Below, in pieces: positions 1 through 6,830 of a stretch of 64,000 bases of DNA. A program made the position numbers and the translations under genes. Within the stretch, counting starts at the first letter, position 1, and every line of letters starts with the position of its first letter. The notes under the pieces are model-generated. The model was not told where the DNA came from. It saw nothing but the letters and a program-made list of their open reading frames with translations, and did not search any database. Origin of the DNA: Chryseolinea sp. H1M3-3 (GTDB taxonomy: Bacteria; Bacteroidota; Bacteroidia; Cytophagales; Cyclobacteriaceae); contig NZ_JARKMY010000001.1 in assembly GCF_029360725.1 (NCBI RefSeq), positions 1,240,001-1,304,000 on the forward strand, given 5' to 3'.

Positions 1-402
1 TCTAACAATGCTTCTTCCACCGACACCCGTACGCGGTATTCGGAAGATGAATTAAAAGAATTTGAAGAACTGATTCACAAGAAGCTTGATAAAGCCCGTG
101 ATGAATATCGAATCTTGAAAGAAACCCTCAATCGTAATAACGATGAGGGCACAGACGCGACTTCAGGTGGAAATACAAAAGTATTGGAAGACGGCGCTGA
201 AACCGCTGAAAAAGAAAATTTAAGCCAGCTGGCAGCACGTCAGCAAAAATACATCATGAACCTTGAAAATGCGCTGGTCCGCATTAAGAATGGTACCTAT
301 GGAATATGCTCTGTCACGGGCAAACTGATCCCTAAGGAACGTCTTATCGCAGTGCCTCACACAACGCAATCTATTGAGGCGAAAATGATGCAACACGATT
401 AG
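1..402 (+). CDS. DksA/TraR-like transcription factor, 5'-truncated by window edge
   Basis: The reading frame is open from base 1, so the true start lies outside the window; the TTG at 115 is not needed. The visible part is an acidic, helical stretch (about residues 15-45 of the visible frame) followed by an Asn/Thr-rich linker and the family's C-terminal region with 'YGICSVTGKLIPKERL' and 'AVPHTTQSIEAK'. DksA/TraR proteins bind the RNA polymerase secondary channel. The usual CxxC...CxxC zinc site is reduced to a single Cys: the other three positions read Thr/Val, Ser and Lys-type residues. Similar Cys-poor versions are, from memory, common in Bacteroidota. It lies 38 bases before scpB on the same strand. 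The family call is good; the exact function is inferred. Confidence 0.8.
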   Translation, partial: SNNASSTDTRTRYSEDELKEFEELIHKKLDKARDEYRILKETLNRNNDEGTDATSGGNTKVLEDGAETAEKENLSQLAARQQKYIMNLENALVRIKNGTYGICSVTGKLIPKERLIAVPHTTQSIEAKMMQHD

Positions 403-440
403 TAACTTACTAACTGTTCGGGAAGCAAAAAACAAAAGCA

Positions 441-1043
441 TTGGACTTTTTACAAAATCATATCGAGGCCCTTATTTTCTGTTCACCTTCGCCGATACGC
501 ATCGGTGAAATCAAGGGCTGTTTGTCGGAAATGTTTAATGCCGATGTTCCTGAAGAAGACATTGTGGGTGCAATCCAACGATTGGAAGAAAAATATCAGG
601 CCGAAGAGTTTTCTTTTCAGCTATTTAAAGCAGCAGGCGGCTACCATTTTTTGACCAAACCTGCATATCAGGCAAGCATTGGAATAATGCTTAAGCAGCA
701 ATCCAAAAAGCGGCTTTCAACGTCGGCCATGGAAACACTTTCCATTATCGCGTACAAGCAGCCCATATCAAAAACCGAAATTGAAAATATTCGTGGTGTC
801 AACTGTGACTACGCCGTGCAAAAACTTCTCGACAAAGGTTTAATAGAAATCACAGGAAAAGCCGAAACCATAGGAAGGCCTATGTTATACGGGACCACTA
901 TAAAATTTATGGAATATTTCGGCATCAACGATATCGCAGAATTACCCACTCCTAAAGAGTTTGTAGCTGAGGTTAACACTATTGGCGAAAACTTGGATCA
1001 AGGCGAAAACTTAGATCAGAAGGAGACAGATGGCCAAGCGTAA
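441..1043 (+). CDS. scpB: Segregation and condensation protein B
   Basis: A 200-residue protein of the ScpB family, the winged-helix kleisin-associated subunit of the SMC-ScpA-ScpB condensin that compacts and segregates the chromosome. The N-terminus 'DFLQNHIEALIFCSPSPI' is the family start. Two winged-helix regions follow, the second around residues 93-152 with 'METLSIIAYKQPISKTEIE' and 'RGVNCDYAVQKLLDKGLI'. The C-terminal 35 residues are a poorly conserved tail with a duplicated 'GENLDQ' hexapeptide. The start is a TTG: there is no in-frame ATG before the conserved N-terminus. The gene overlaps the next one by 14 bases, which suggests translational coupling with the pseudouridine synthase. 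scpA is not in the window. Confidence 0.93.
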   Translation: MDFLQNHIEALIFCSPSPIRIGEIKGCLSEMFNADVPEEDIVGAIQRLEEKYQAEEFSFQLFKAAGGYHFLTKPAYQASIGIMLKQQSKKRLSTSAMETLSIIAYKQPISKTEIENIRGVNCDYAVQKLLDKGLIEITGKAETIGRPMLYGTTIKFMEYFGINDIAELPTPKEFVAEVNTIGENLDQGENLDQKETDGQA

Positions 1044-2364
1044 TACATCAAGACGATCTGGTTCCCGCCCAGGTTCTTCTTCAGACTCAGGTTCGTCCAA
1101 AAGACCTTTTAGCCGAAGATCAGACGGGCAATCATCCGCTAGACCCCGCAAATCATCGCCGTCAGGACGGCCACCGAGGAAGGAAGGCGATGGTGCCTTT
1201 AACTCAAGACGGAAACCTCGCACAACGTCACCCGGATCTGGCGGGAAGTTTGACTCGAAAAAGTCAGATAAAAACTTTGGGGATAAGCCACCTTACAAAA
1301 AAGCTAAAGGATTCACCTCTTCCCGTGGGGGCGAGGATCGACCGCGCAGGAAATTCGATTCAGGAGAAGCAAAAGGTGAACGGCCTTACAAGAAATTCGA
1401 TCGCAAAGATTCAAGTACCAGAGGTGAATTCCACAAAGAAGGCTCACGCTTTAAGGCAAAATCATCTTCCTCCCCTGGTTTGAGGAGAGAGAGTTCTTAC
1501 AAAAGGCCAAGTGAAGAACAAGGTGGTGATATAAAAAAAGGGGGCGGATTAAAGAAAAAAGATTTCAGAAGCGAGCCCCGAAAAAAATTGACAGGTAAGA
1601 AAGTGTCCACCTTCAGGGGCGACAGTACACAAGGCCTTGAAGCACCTGTTCAAACCGGAAAAATCAGGCTTAATAAATTCATTGCCAATAGTGGCGTTTG
1701 TTCAAGACGAGAGGCTGATGAACTAATTAAAATGGGCCTGATCTCTGTCAATGGAAAAACGATTACAGAACTCGGTTACAAAGTAAATCCCGGGGATGAG
1801 GTACGTCACGAAAGCAAAGTACTGCATGCTGAAAAGCCTGTGTACATTTTAATGAACAAACCCAAGGGCTTCCTTACAACGACCAGCGATCCCCAGGAAC
1901 GCAATACGGTAATGCATCTTATCGGAAATCACGTGAAAGAACGCTTATATCCCGTAGGACGACTCGACAGGAATACAACGGGCTTGCTTTTGCTTACCAA
2001 CGATGGTGATCTTGCTGATAAGCTCATGCACCCATCGTACAATGTAAAGAAGATCTATAAAGTTGAACTTGACAGACCCCTGACAAAAGCCGATGCGCAA
2101 ACAATTCTCGACGGTGTAAAATTGGAAGAAGGCAAAGCAATGGTGGATGACATCGCCATCATTTCTGACGACAAAAGAACGGTTGGGATAGAAATTCACA
2201 TTGGATGGAACCGAGTAGTAAGAAGAATCTTCGAAGCGTTGAACTATGAAGTAATAAAGCTTGACAGGTCGGTTTATGCTGGTTTGGATAAAAAAGATTT
2301 AGGCCGGGGTGAATGGAGATTTCTTACGAAAGAGGAGCTTGTTAGATTAAAGCATTACAAGTAA
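1030..2364 (+). CDS. RluB/RsuA-family rRNA pseudouridine synthase with long basic tail
   Basis: Residues 1-205 are a low-complexity tail rich in Arg, Lys, Ser, Gly and Pro with no fold that I recognise. An S4 RNA-binding domain follows at about 211-265 ('IRLNKFIANSGVCSRREADE'), then the pseudouridine synthase domain with 'ILMNKPKGFLTTTSD' and the catalytic loop 'GRLDRNTTGLLLLTNDGDLA' (Asp near residue 312). The family isomerises specific uridines in 23S or 16S rRNA; RluB acts on helix 89 of 23S rRNA in E. coli. At 444 residues it is roughly 200 longer than a plain RsuA/RluB, all from the tail. ATG at 1030 lies inside scpB, preceded by an AAGGAG four bases upstream, unusual here. RluB is more likely than RsuA or RluF, but target specificity cannot be read from sequence. 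Confidence 0.9.
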   Translation: MAKRNTSRRSGSRPGSSSDSGSSKRPFSRRSDGQSSARPRKSSPSGRPPRKEGDGAFNSRRKPRTTSPGSGGKFDSKKSDKNFGDKPPYKKAKGFTSSRGGEDRPRRKFDSGEAKGERPYKKFDRKDSSTRGEFHKEGSRFKAKSSSSPGLRRESSYKRPSEEQGGDIKKGGGLKKKDFRSEPRKKLTGKKVSTFRGDSTQGLEAPVQTGKIRLNKFIANSGVCSRREADELIKMGLISVNGKTITELGYKVNPGDEVRHESKVLHAEKPVYILMNKPKGFLTTTSDPQERNTVMHLIGNHVKERLYPVGRLDRNTTGLLLLTNDGDLADKLMHPSYNVKKIYKVELDRPLTKADAQTILDGVKLEEGKAMVDDIAIISDDKRTVGIEIHIGWNRVVRRIFEALNYEVIKLDRSVYAGLDKKDLGRGEWRFLTKEELVRLKHYK

Positions 2365-2377
2365 TTCATTTTTCTTA

Positions 2378-3772
2378 TCAAGCATTCTCTAACACAATTC
2401 TGAACTTGCTTCCTTTACCCAGCTCAGAATCCACAAAAATAATTCCCTTGATTTTGTTAAGGGCTTCCTTTACAATATAAAGCCCAAGCCCGGTGCCCTC
2501 CGTATCTTCGGCAGCCCTGAAAAACATGTCAAAGATTTTCGGCACATTTTCTTTAGAGATACCCCTTCCGTTGTCTTCCACACAAATTTCGACAACCTGC
2601 CGGTTTCGTTTAAACGTAACACTGATAAACGGTCGCTCCTGATCAAGGTTGTGATACTTAACGGCATTTGTAAGGAGGTTATTAAGAATAATTTTTATCT
2701 GATTGTAGTCAGACTTGAACGTATGACTAGGATGAGGCTGGTAATCTAAAAAAATGGAAGATGCCCCTTTATTAAATTTTATATCTGCCGTGGTTTCCTC
2801 AATCAGTTCCCGCAGATCCAGATCCTCAATTTTAACATCGATTTTTTTGCTTCTGGATAGGTTGAGAATATCACTGATAATTAAATCAAGTTTTTTGATT
2901 CTTTCCTCAATGATGTTCATAAATGTTCTGGCCTTTTCTTCCTGCAACTCGATTCTACCTAAATAAGTCAGACCAAGAATAGAAGCAATAGGTGTGCGTA
3001 AATCATGAGAAGTGCTTGAGAGAAAACTGTCCAGCTCTTTGTTTTCTTCATTCAGTTTTTGACGCTCATCCTCGAGGAACCACATCACCATACTCATCCC
3101 CATAAGGGAAATCAATAATAAGTCGACCGCTCCGAACAAATCCAAAACATCAACTTGAGTACCCAAAAGGTTGAGTAGTTTAATGGTGAAATAATATAAT
3201 TGGTAGACGCTGAAAATGATGAGCGAGCTGGTCAATAGTTGTTGACCAAATCCTTTCGAAAATTTCTTGTTGGTCCATACCACAATCCCAGCAACCAAAA
3301 AGCCAATGCCTGTAATAATAGCGCGACTACCGGAACTTATTAAGTAATGGAAGAAAACGCCGGAAGAACTAAATGCGATAATCGAGACAAAAGCGATAAT
3401 GATAGAGAGAAGGAGTATTAGGCTAAATCGTCGGCGAGAGAATGCCTTATCGTATATAAGCTCGTAAGTACCTCGCAGAATGAAAATGATTTGGAGAAAG
3501 CAGCAAAGCTGGGCGATAATGCTCAAAACGGTGCGTTGAAGTGAACGCTCCTCAATCAAAAAAACCATTACGATGCCAGAACTCGCCATATACAGGGCAA
3601 AGGCAATCCAACTATAGGACCAGGTGTGGAGAAACAGTCGGCGATAAAGATTACCAAAATGCCGAAAAATGAAGTAGAAGATTAGTCCAAGGATGATCTC
3701 GGACAAATAAATATAAATCAAACGTGCTGCACCTGCTGAAATGTCGGATAAATCCATTTCAATTTTTTGCAA
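2378..3772 (-). CDS. Membrane sensor histidine kinase
   Basis: A 464-residue protein. The N-terminal half (about 1-235) carries six to eight hydrophobic segments with no large periplasmic domain, so it probably senses something in or at the membrane. A short coiled coil ('DERQKLNEENKELDSFL') leads into the HisKA dimerisation domain with 'SSTSHDLRTPIAS' (phospho-acceptor His near 256). The HATPase domain shows the N box 'ILNNLLTNAVKYH', the G1 box 'VEDNGRGIS', the F box 'MFFRA' and the G2 box 'TEGTGLGLYIVKEAL', so the kinase looks intact. No response regulator gene is adjacent; the partner must be encoded elsewhere. It converges on the pseudouridine synthase gene 13 bases away. The ligand is unknown. 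Confidence 0.9.
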   Translation of the reverse strand: MQKIEMDLSDISAGAARLIYIYLSEIILGLIFYFIFRHFGNLYRRLFLHTWSYSWIAFALYMASSGIVMVFLIEERSLQRTVLSIIAQLCCFLQIIFILRGTYELIYDKAFSRRRFSLILLLSIIIAFVSIIAFSSSGVFFHYLISSGSRAIITGIGFLVAGIVVWTNKKFSKGFGQQLLTSSLIIFSVYQLYYFTIKLLNLLGTQVDVLDLFGAVDLLLISLMGMSMVMWFLEDERQKLNEENKELDSFLSSTSHDLRTPIASILGLTYLGRIELQEEKARTFMNIIEERIKKLDLIISDILNLSRSKKIDVKIEDLDLRELIEETTADIKFNKGASSIFLDYQPHPSHTFKSDYNQIKIILNNLLTNAVKYHNLDQERPFISVTFKRNRQVVEICVEDNGRGISKENVPKIFDMFFRAAEDTEGTGLGLYIVKEALNKIKGIIFVDSELGKGSKFRIVLENA

Positions 3773-3839
3773 AAATTAACATAAGGACACCAATACTGTT
3801 TGCTAAATTATCAAAATTGGTCATTGGTAGTGCTATAAA

Positions 3840-3874
3840 AATAAAAGCCTCCGTTAGTGGAGGCTGTTTTTTTA
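3840..3874 (-). terminator. Intrinsic terminator after tRNA-Phe
   Basis: A 7-bp perfect stem (agcctcc at 3846-3852, ggaggct at 3859-3865) with a 6-base loop. On the minus strand it is followed by TTTTATTTTT, directly downstream of tRNA-Phe. A T-run also follows on the plus strand (3867-3873), so it could work both ways. It separates tRNA-Phe from the histidine kinase gene on the same strand. Confidence 0.85.
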
Positions 3875-3878
3875 AAAG

Positions 3879-3951
3879 TGGTGATGGAGGGAATTGAACC
3901 CCCGACACAAGGATTTTCAGTCCTTTGCTCTACCAACTGAGCTACATCACC
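3879..3951 (-). tRNA. tRNA-Phe (GAA)
   Basis: Read on the minus strand it starts GGTGATG and ends CATCACC plus an A discriminator, giving a full 7-bp acceptor stem. The D arm has the usual AGCTCAGTTGGTAGAGC. The anticodon arm is AAGGA-CTGAAAA-TCCTT, so the anticodon is GAA (Phe). The T arm has GGGGGTTCAATTCCC. The length is 73 bases. The 3' CCA is not encoded (the sequence continues ACTTTT), so it must be added by nucleotidyltransferase. Confidence 0.97.
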
Positions 3952-3964
3952 GAAAAATGAGGCA

Positions 3965-3995
3965 CAAAAGTATGTAAATTTAGATTCCATGCAAA
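3965..3995 (-). promoter_or_regulatory. Consensus Bacteroidota promoter for tRNA-Phe
   Basis: On the minus strand TTTG (3995-3992) is followed after exactly 19 bases by TACTTTTG (3972-3965). This matches the known Bacteroidota primary sigma factor consensus, TTTG at -33 and TAnnTTTG at -7. The predicted start of transcription is near 3958, about 7 bases before the mature tRNA 5' end. Confidence 0.8.
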
Positions 3996-4112
3996 GCTAT
4001 GAGCCGATTTCTAGAATTTAATGCGGCTCTGAAAGCTTCGTGAACCAATAGATTTTCCGGATTTGTTCATTATTTCATAGGTTTATAAGTAGTAAAAAGT
4101 TTTCGAACTTTA

Positions 4113-4127
4113 TTCGCTTCAAGCGAA
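4113..4127. promoter_or_regulatory. Perfect palindrome upstream of the Fe-S genes, possible operator
   Basis: The sequence ttcgctt-c-aagcgaa is a perfect 7+1+7 palindrome, 20 bases before the ATG at 4148. It could be an operator or a short hairpin in the leader. No regulator can be assigned. The rest of 3996-4147 shows no clear gene. Confidence 0.3.
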
Positions 4128-4147
4128 GTTAGTATTTAACAGAATAT

Positions 4148-5461
4148 ATGGTTCAGCAAATAGCTTTCATCATTACATTGGGTGTCGCGGTTTATTTTAT
4201 TCGTAAAAGAATTCTATTGATCAGATCAACCATCAAGCTGGGCAAAGAAAAAATCATTAACGACAACAAATCAGCCCGTTTTAAAAACTTGCTTTTAGTT
4301 GCCTTTGGACAGAAGAAGATGTTCAAACGACCTATCCCCGCAATTCTGCACTTATTTATCTATGTAGGTTTTCTTGTCATCAATTTAGAAGTACTGGAAT
4401 TTGTAATTGACGGCCTGTTTGGGACACACCGGATCTTCGCTCCTTATTTGGGCGGGTTCTACAATGTTCTAATGAATTTATTTGAATTCCTCGCCGTCGC
4501 TGTTTTATTATCCTGCGTTTTTTTTCTGATCCGAAGAAACATTTTGAAGGTTAAACGCTTTTGGGCAACCGAGATGAATGGCTGGCCACGGTTGGATGCG
4601 AACATTATTTTATTAACTGAAATTGTGCTGATGATAGCGATTCTTACAATGAATGCTTCAGATCAGGTTTTACAAGAGAGACTGTCAGATCACTATCCGG
4701 CTACAGGTGCGCTGCTGTTTAGTTCGCTTCTCGTGCCATCTTTTCAGAGCCTTGACACCGCTACGCTGATTTTTATTGAACGTGCGGCGTGGTGGTTTCA
4801 TATTGTTGGCATTCTAGCGTTCTCCGTTTACATTACGTATTCAAAGCATCTTCACATTTTTCTGGGGTTCCCCAATACTTATTTTGCCAAGCTTGAGCCC
4901 AAAGGTCACATGGAAAATATGCCGGTGGTGACAAACGAAGTGAAGATGATGTTAGGAATTGCAGACGCCAATGCAGTCTCATCGGCAACACCTGGACGAT
5001 TTGGGGCCAAGGATGTTAACGACCTCTCCTGGAATAACTTGCTGGCAGCCTATTCGTGCACAGAATGTGGGAGATGTACGGCAGAATGCCCGGCAAATAT
5101 CACAGGCAAAAAACTTTCACCTCGAAAAATCATGATGGACACACGGGATAGGATGGAAGAAGTAGGCACAAGTCTGGCGAAAAATGGAAGCGGACTAAAC
5201 GACGGCAAAAGTTTGTTAGGGGATTATATTACCAAGGAGGAAATCAATGCCTGTACCAGCTGCAATGCTTGCGTTGAAGCATGCCCTGTTTTGATTAATC
5301 CTCTGGAAATTATTTTGGAATTGAGGCGATATGTGGCCATGGAGGAATCCGGAGCTCCTTCTGCATGGAATTCGATGTTCCAAAATATAGAGACTAACTT
5401 TGCACCGTGGAAATTTTCTCCAAGTGATCGTTTTAATTGGGCTAATGAACTAAAAAAATAA
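4148..5461 (+). CDS. Membrane-anchored dicluster Fe-S protein (HdrC/NarI-like)
   Basis: A 437-residue protein. The first 240 residues hold about five to six transmembrane segments resembling the cytochrome b-type gamma subunit of nitrate reductase. A cytosolic dicluster domain follows: 'CTECGRCTAECP' near residue 303 and 'CTSCNACVEACP' near residue 368, which would bind two 4Fe-4S clusters. The architecture is that of an electron-transfer module passing electrons between a soluble partner and the quinone pool. Its gene is 2 bases from the CCG-domain protein, so the two probably form one complex (HdrC-like plus HdrB/GlpC-like). The donor is not revealed by the neighbourhood; an ETF or lactate-type oxidase is possible. 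Confidence 0.82.
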   Translation: MVQQIAFIITLGVAVYFIRKRILLIRSTIKLGKEKIINDNKSARFKNLLLVAFGQKKMFKRPIPAILHLFIYVGFLVINLEVLEFVIDGLFGTHRIFAPYLGGFYNVLMNLFEFLAVAVLLSCVFFLIRRNILKVKRFWATEMNGWPRLDANIILLTEIVLMIAILTMNASDQVLQERLSDHYPATGALLFSSLLVPSFQSLDTATLIFIERAAWWFHIVGILAFSVYITYSKHLHIFLGFPNTYFAKLEPKGHMENMPVVTNEVKMMLGIADANAVSSATPGRFGAKDVNDLSWNNLLAAYSCTECGRCTAECPANITGKKLSPRKIMMDTRDRMEEVGTSLAKNGSGLNDGKSLLGDYITKEEINACTSCNACVEACPVLINPLEIILELRRYVAMEESGAPSAWNSMFQNIETNFAPWKFSPSDRFNWANELKK

Positions 5462-5463
5462 GC

Positions 5464-6255
5464 ATGCCAGAAGCGCCTTATCAAATTCCTACCATGGCCG
5501 AGATGAAAAGTAAGGGTGAAATACCGGAAGTACTTTTTTGGGTAGGATGTGCAGGATCGTTTGACGATCGTTATAAACGTGTGACGCTGGCATTCGTTAA
5601 AATTTTGAATGCTGCCCAAATTAGGTTTGCCGTTCTTGGAACAGAGGAGACTTGTACCGGTGATCCGGCAAGACGGGCCGGCAATGAGTTTCTATTTCAA
5701 ATGCAGGCCACGAATAACATTCAGGTGTTAAATGGCTACGGCATAAAAAAAATTGTAACGGCTTGTCCGCATTGCTTCAATACGATAAAGAACGAATATC
5801 CTGAGTTAGGCGGAAATTATGAAGTTATTCATCATTCCGCTTTTCTCCAGCAATTAATTACCGAGGGAAAAATAAAATTTACCGGAGGCGCGTTCAAAGG
5901 AAAAAAGATTACCTATCACGATTCTTGCTACCTCGGGAGAGCTAACAATATCTATGAAGCACCACGATCGGTTTTAGAAGCGTTAGATGCTGACCTGGTA
6001 GAGATGAAACGTTGCAGGACCACGGGGTTATGCTGTGGCGCCGGCGGAGCTCAGATGTTCAAAGAACCAGAAAAAGGTTTTAAAGACATTAATGTAGAAC
6101 GCACTGAGGAGGCCATTTCAACGGGGGCGACCACTATTGCAGTTGCGTGTCCATTTTGTATGACCATGATGAGTGATGGTGTAAAAAATAAAAATCGCGA
6201 GTCTGACGTCCAGGTTAAAGACCTAGCAGAACTTATTATAGAAGCCCAAGGTTAA
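5464..6255 (+). CDS. CCG-domain Fe-S protein (HdrB/GlpC/LutA-like)
   Basis: A 263-residue protein with two cysteine-rich CCG-type domains. Visible Cys motifs are 'VGCAGSFD' (near residue 28), 'ACPHCFNTI', 'HDSCYLGR', 'CCGAGGAQMF' and 'ACPFCMTMM'. In heterodisulfide reductase subunit B and relatives such motifs bind noncubane Fe-S clusters. It starts 2 bases after the membrane dicluster protein, so a shared operon and complex is very likely. Function is probably electron transfer in respiration; the substrate is not known. It is typical in length for the family. Confidence 0.82.
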   Translation: MPEAPYQIPTMAEMKSKGEIPEVLFWVGCAGSFDDRYKRVTLAFVKILNAAQIRFAVLGTEETCTGDPARRAGNEFLFQMQATNNIQVLNGYGIKKIVTACPHCFNTIKNEYPELGGNYEVIHHSAFLQQLITEGKIKFTGGAFKGKKITYHDSCYLGRANNIYEAPRSVLEALDADLVEMKRCRTTGLCCGAGGAQMFKEPEKGFKDINVERTEEAISTGATTIAVACPFCMTMMSDGVKNKNRESDVQVKDLAELIIEAQG

Positions 6256-6281
6256 TTATCCGGTCAAGAAATCATTAAATT

Positions 6282-6785
6282 ATGTTTGTCCCCTTTGAAA
6301 AAATTAATGAGCATGCCCGCATCTGGGTTTATCAGGCAAACCGTAAATTCAATTCCGACGAGTCTAACATAATTTCACAAACACTTTTAGCGTTTACAGA
6401 GAACTGGCTGGTACACGGCCAACCGATGCACGCGTCGTTTGATTTGAAGTTTAATCAGTTCATAATTTTGGCTGCCGATGACCAAGTGAGTGCTCCCAGT
6501 GGTTGCTCAATAGATGATTCGGTTAGAACGGTTAAAAAATTAGGCGCCGAATTGGGCATTGATTTCTTTGATCGAACGCTTATTGCATTCAGAAGCAACG
6601 AAGACATTTTTACCATTTCATCATCGGACTTGAAAGCAAAATTGAAAGAGGAAATGTGGAATAGGGATACTTTGGTATTCAATAATCTTGTCGGTACAAA
6701 GCGCGAACTAGTCCAATCGTGGATGGTTCCTGCAGGAACTACCTGGCTAAAACGTTATTTACCACAACAATCAGTGGTCGGGTAA
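6282..6785 (+). CDS. Conserved Bacteroidota protein of unknown function
   Basis: A 167-residue soluble protein starting 'MFVPFEKINEHARIWVYQANRKF' with a conserved-looking 'HGQPMHASFDLKFNQFIILAAD' (about 46-67) and 'SGCSIDDSVRTVKKLG' (about 73-88). I recall close relatives in many Bacteroidota that carry the label 'ABC transporter ATPase'. That label is unsupported here: there is no Walker A, signature or Walker B motif. No signal peptide or membrane segment is visible. It lies 26 bases after the Fe-S pair and may share its transcript. I do not assign a function. Confidence 0.75.
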   Translation: MFVPFEKINEHARIWVYQANRKFNSDESNIISQTLLAFTENWLVHGQPMHASFDLKFNQFIILAADDQVSAPSGCSIDDSVRTVKKLGAELGIDFFDRTLIAFRSNEDIFTISSSDLKAKLKEEMWNRDTLVFNNLVGTKRELVQSWMVPAGTTWLKRYLPQQSVVG

Positions 6786-6830
6786 GCCAGATATTTTGTA
6801 GCTTTATTACGTTATTTTATATTTTTATTT

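Noticed and set aside
1190-1483. Open frame inside the pseudouridine synthase tail
   Set aside because: A low-complexity region is open in several frames; the main frame continues into the S4 domain.
6282-6785. 'ABC transporter ATPase' for the 167-residue protein
   Set aside because: No Walker A, signature or Walker B motif is present.
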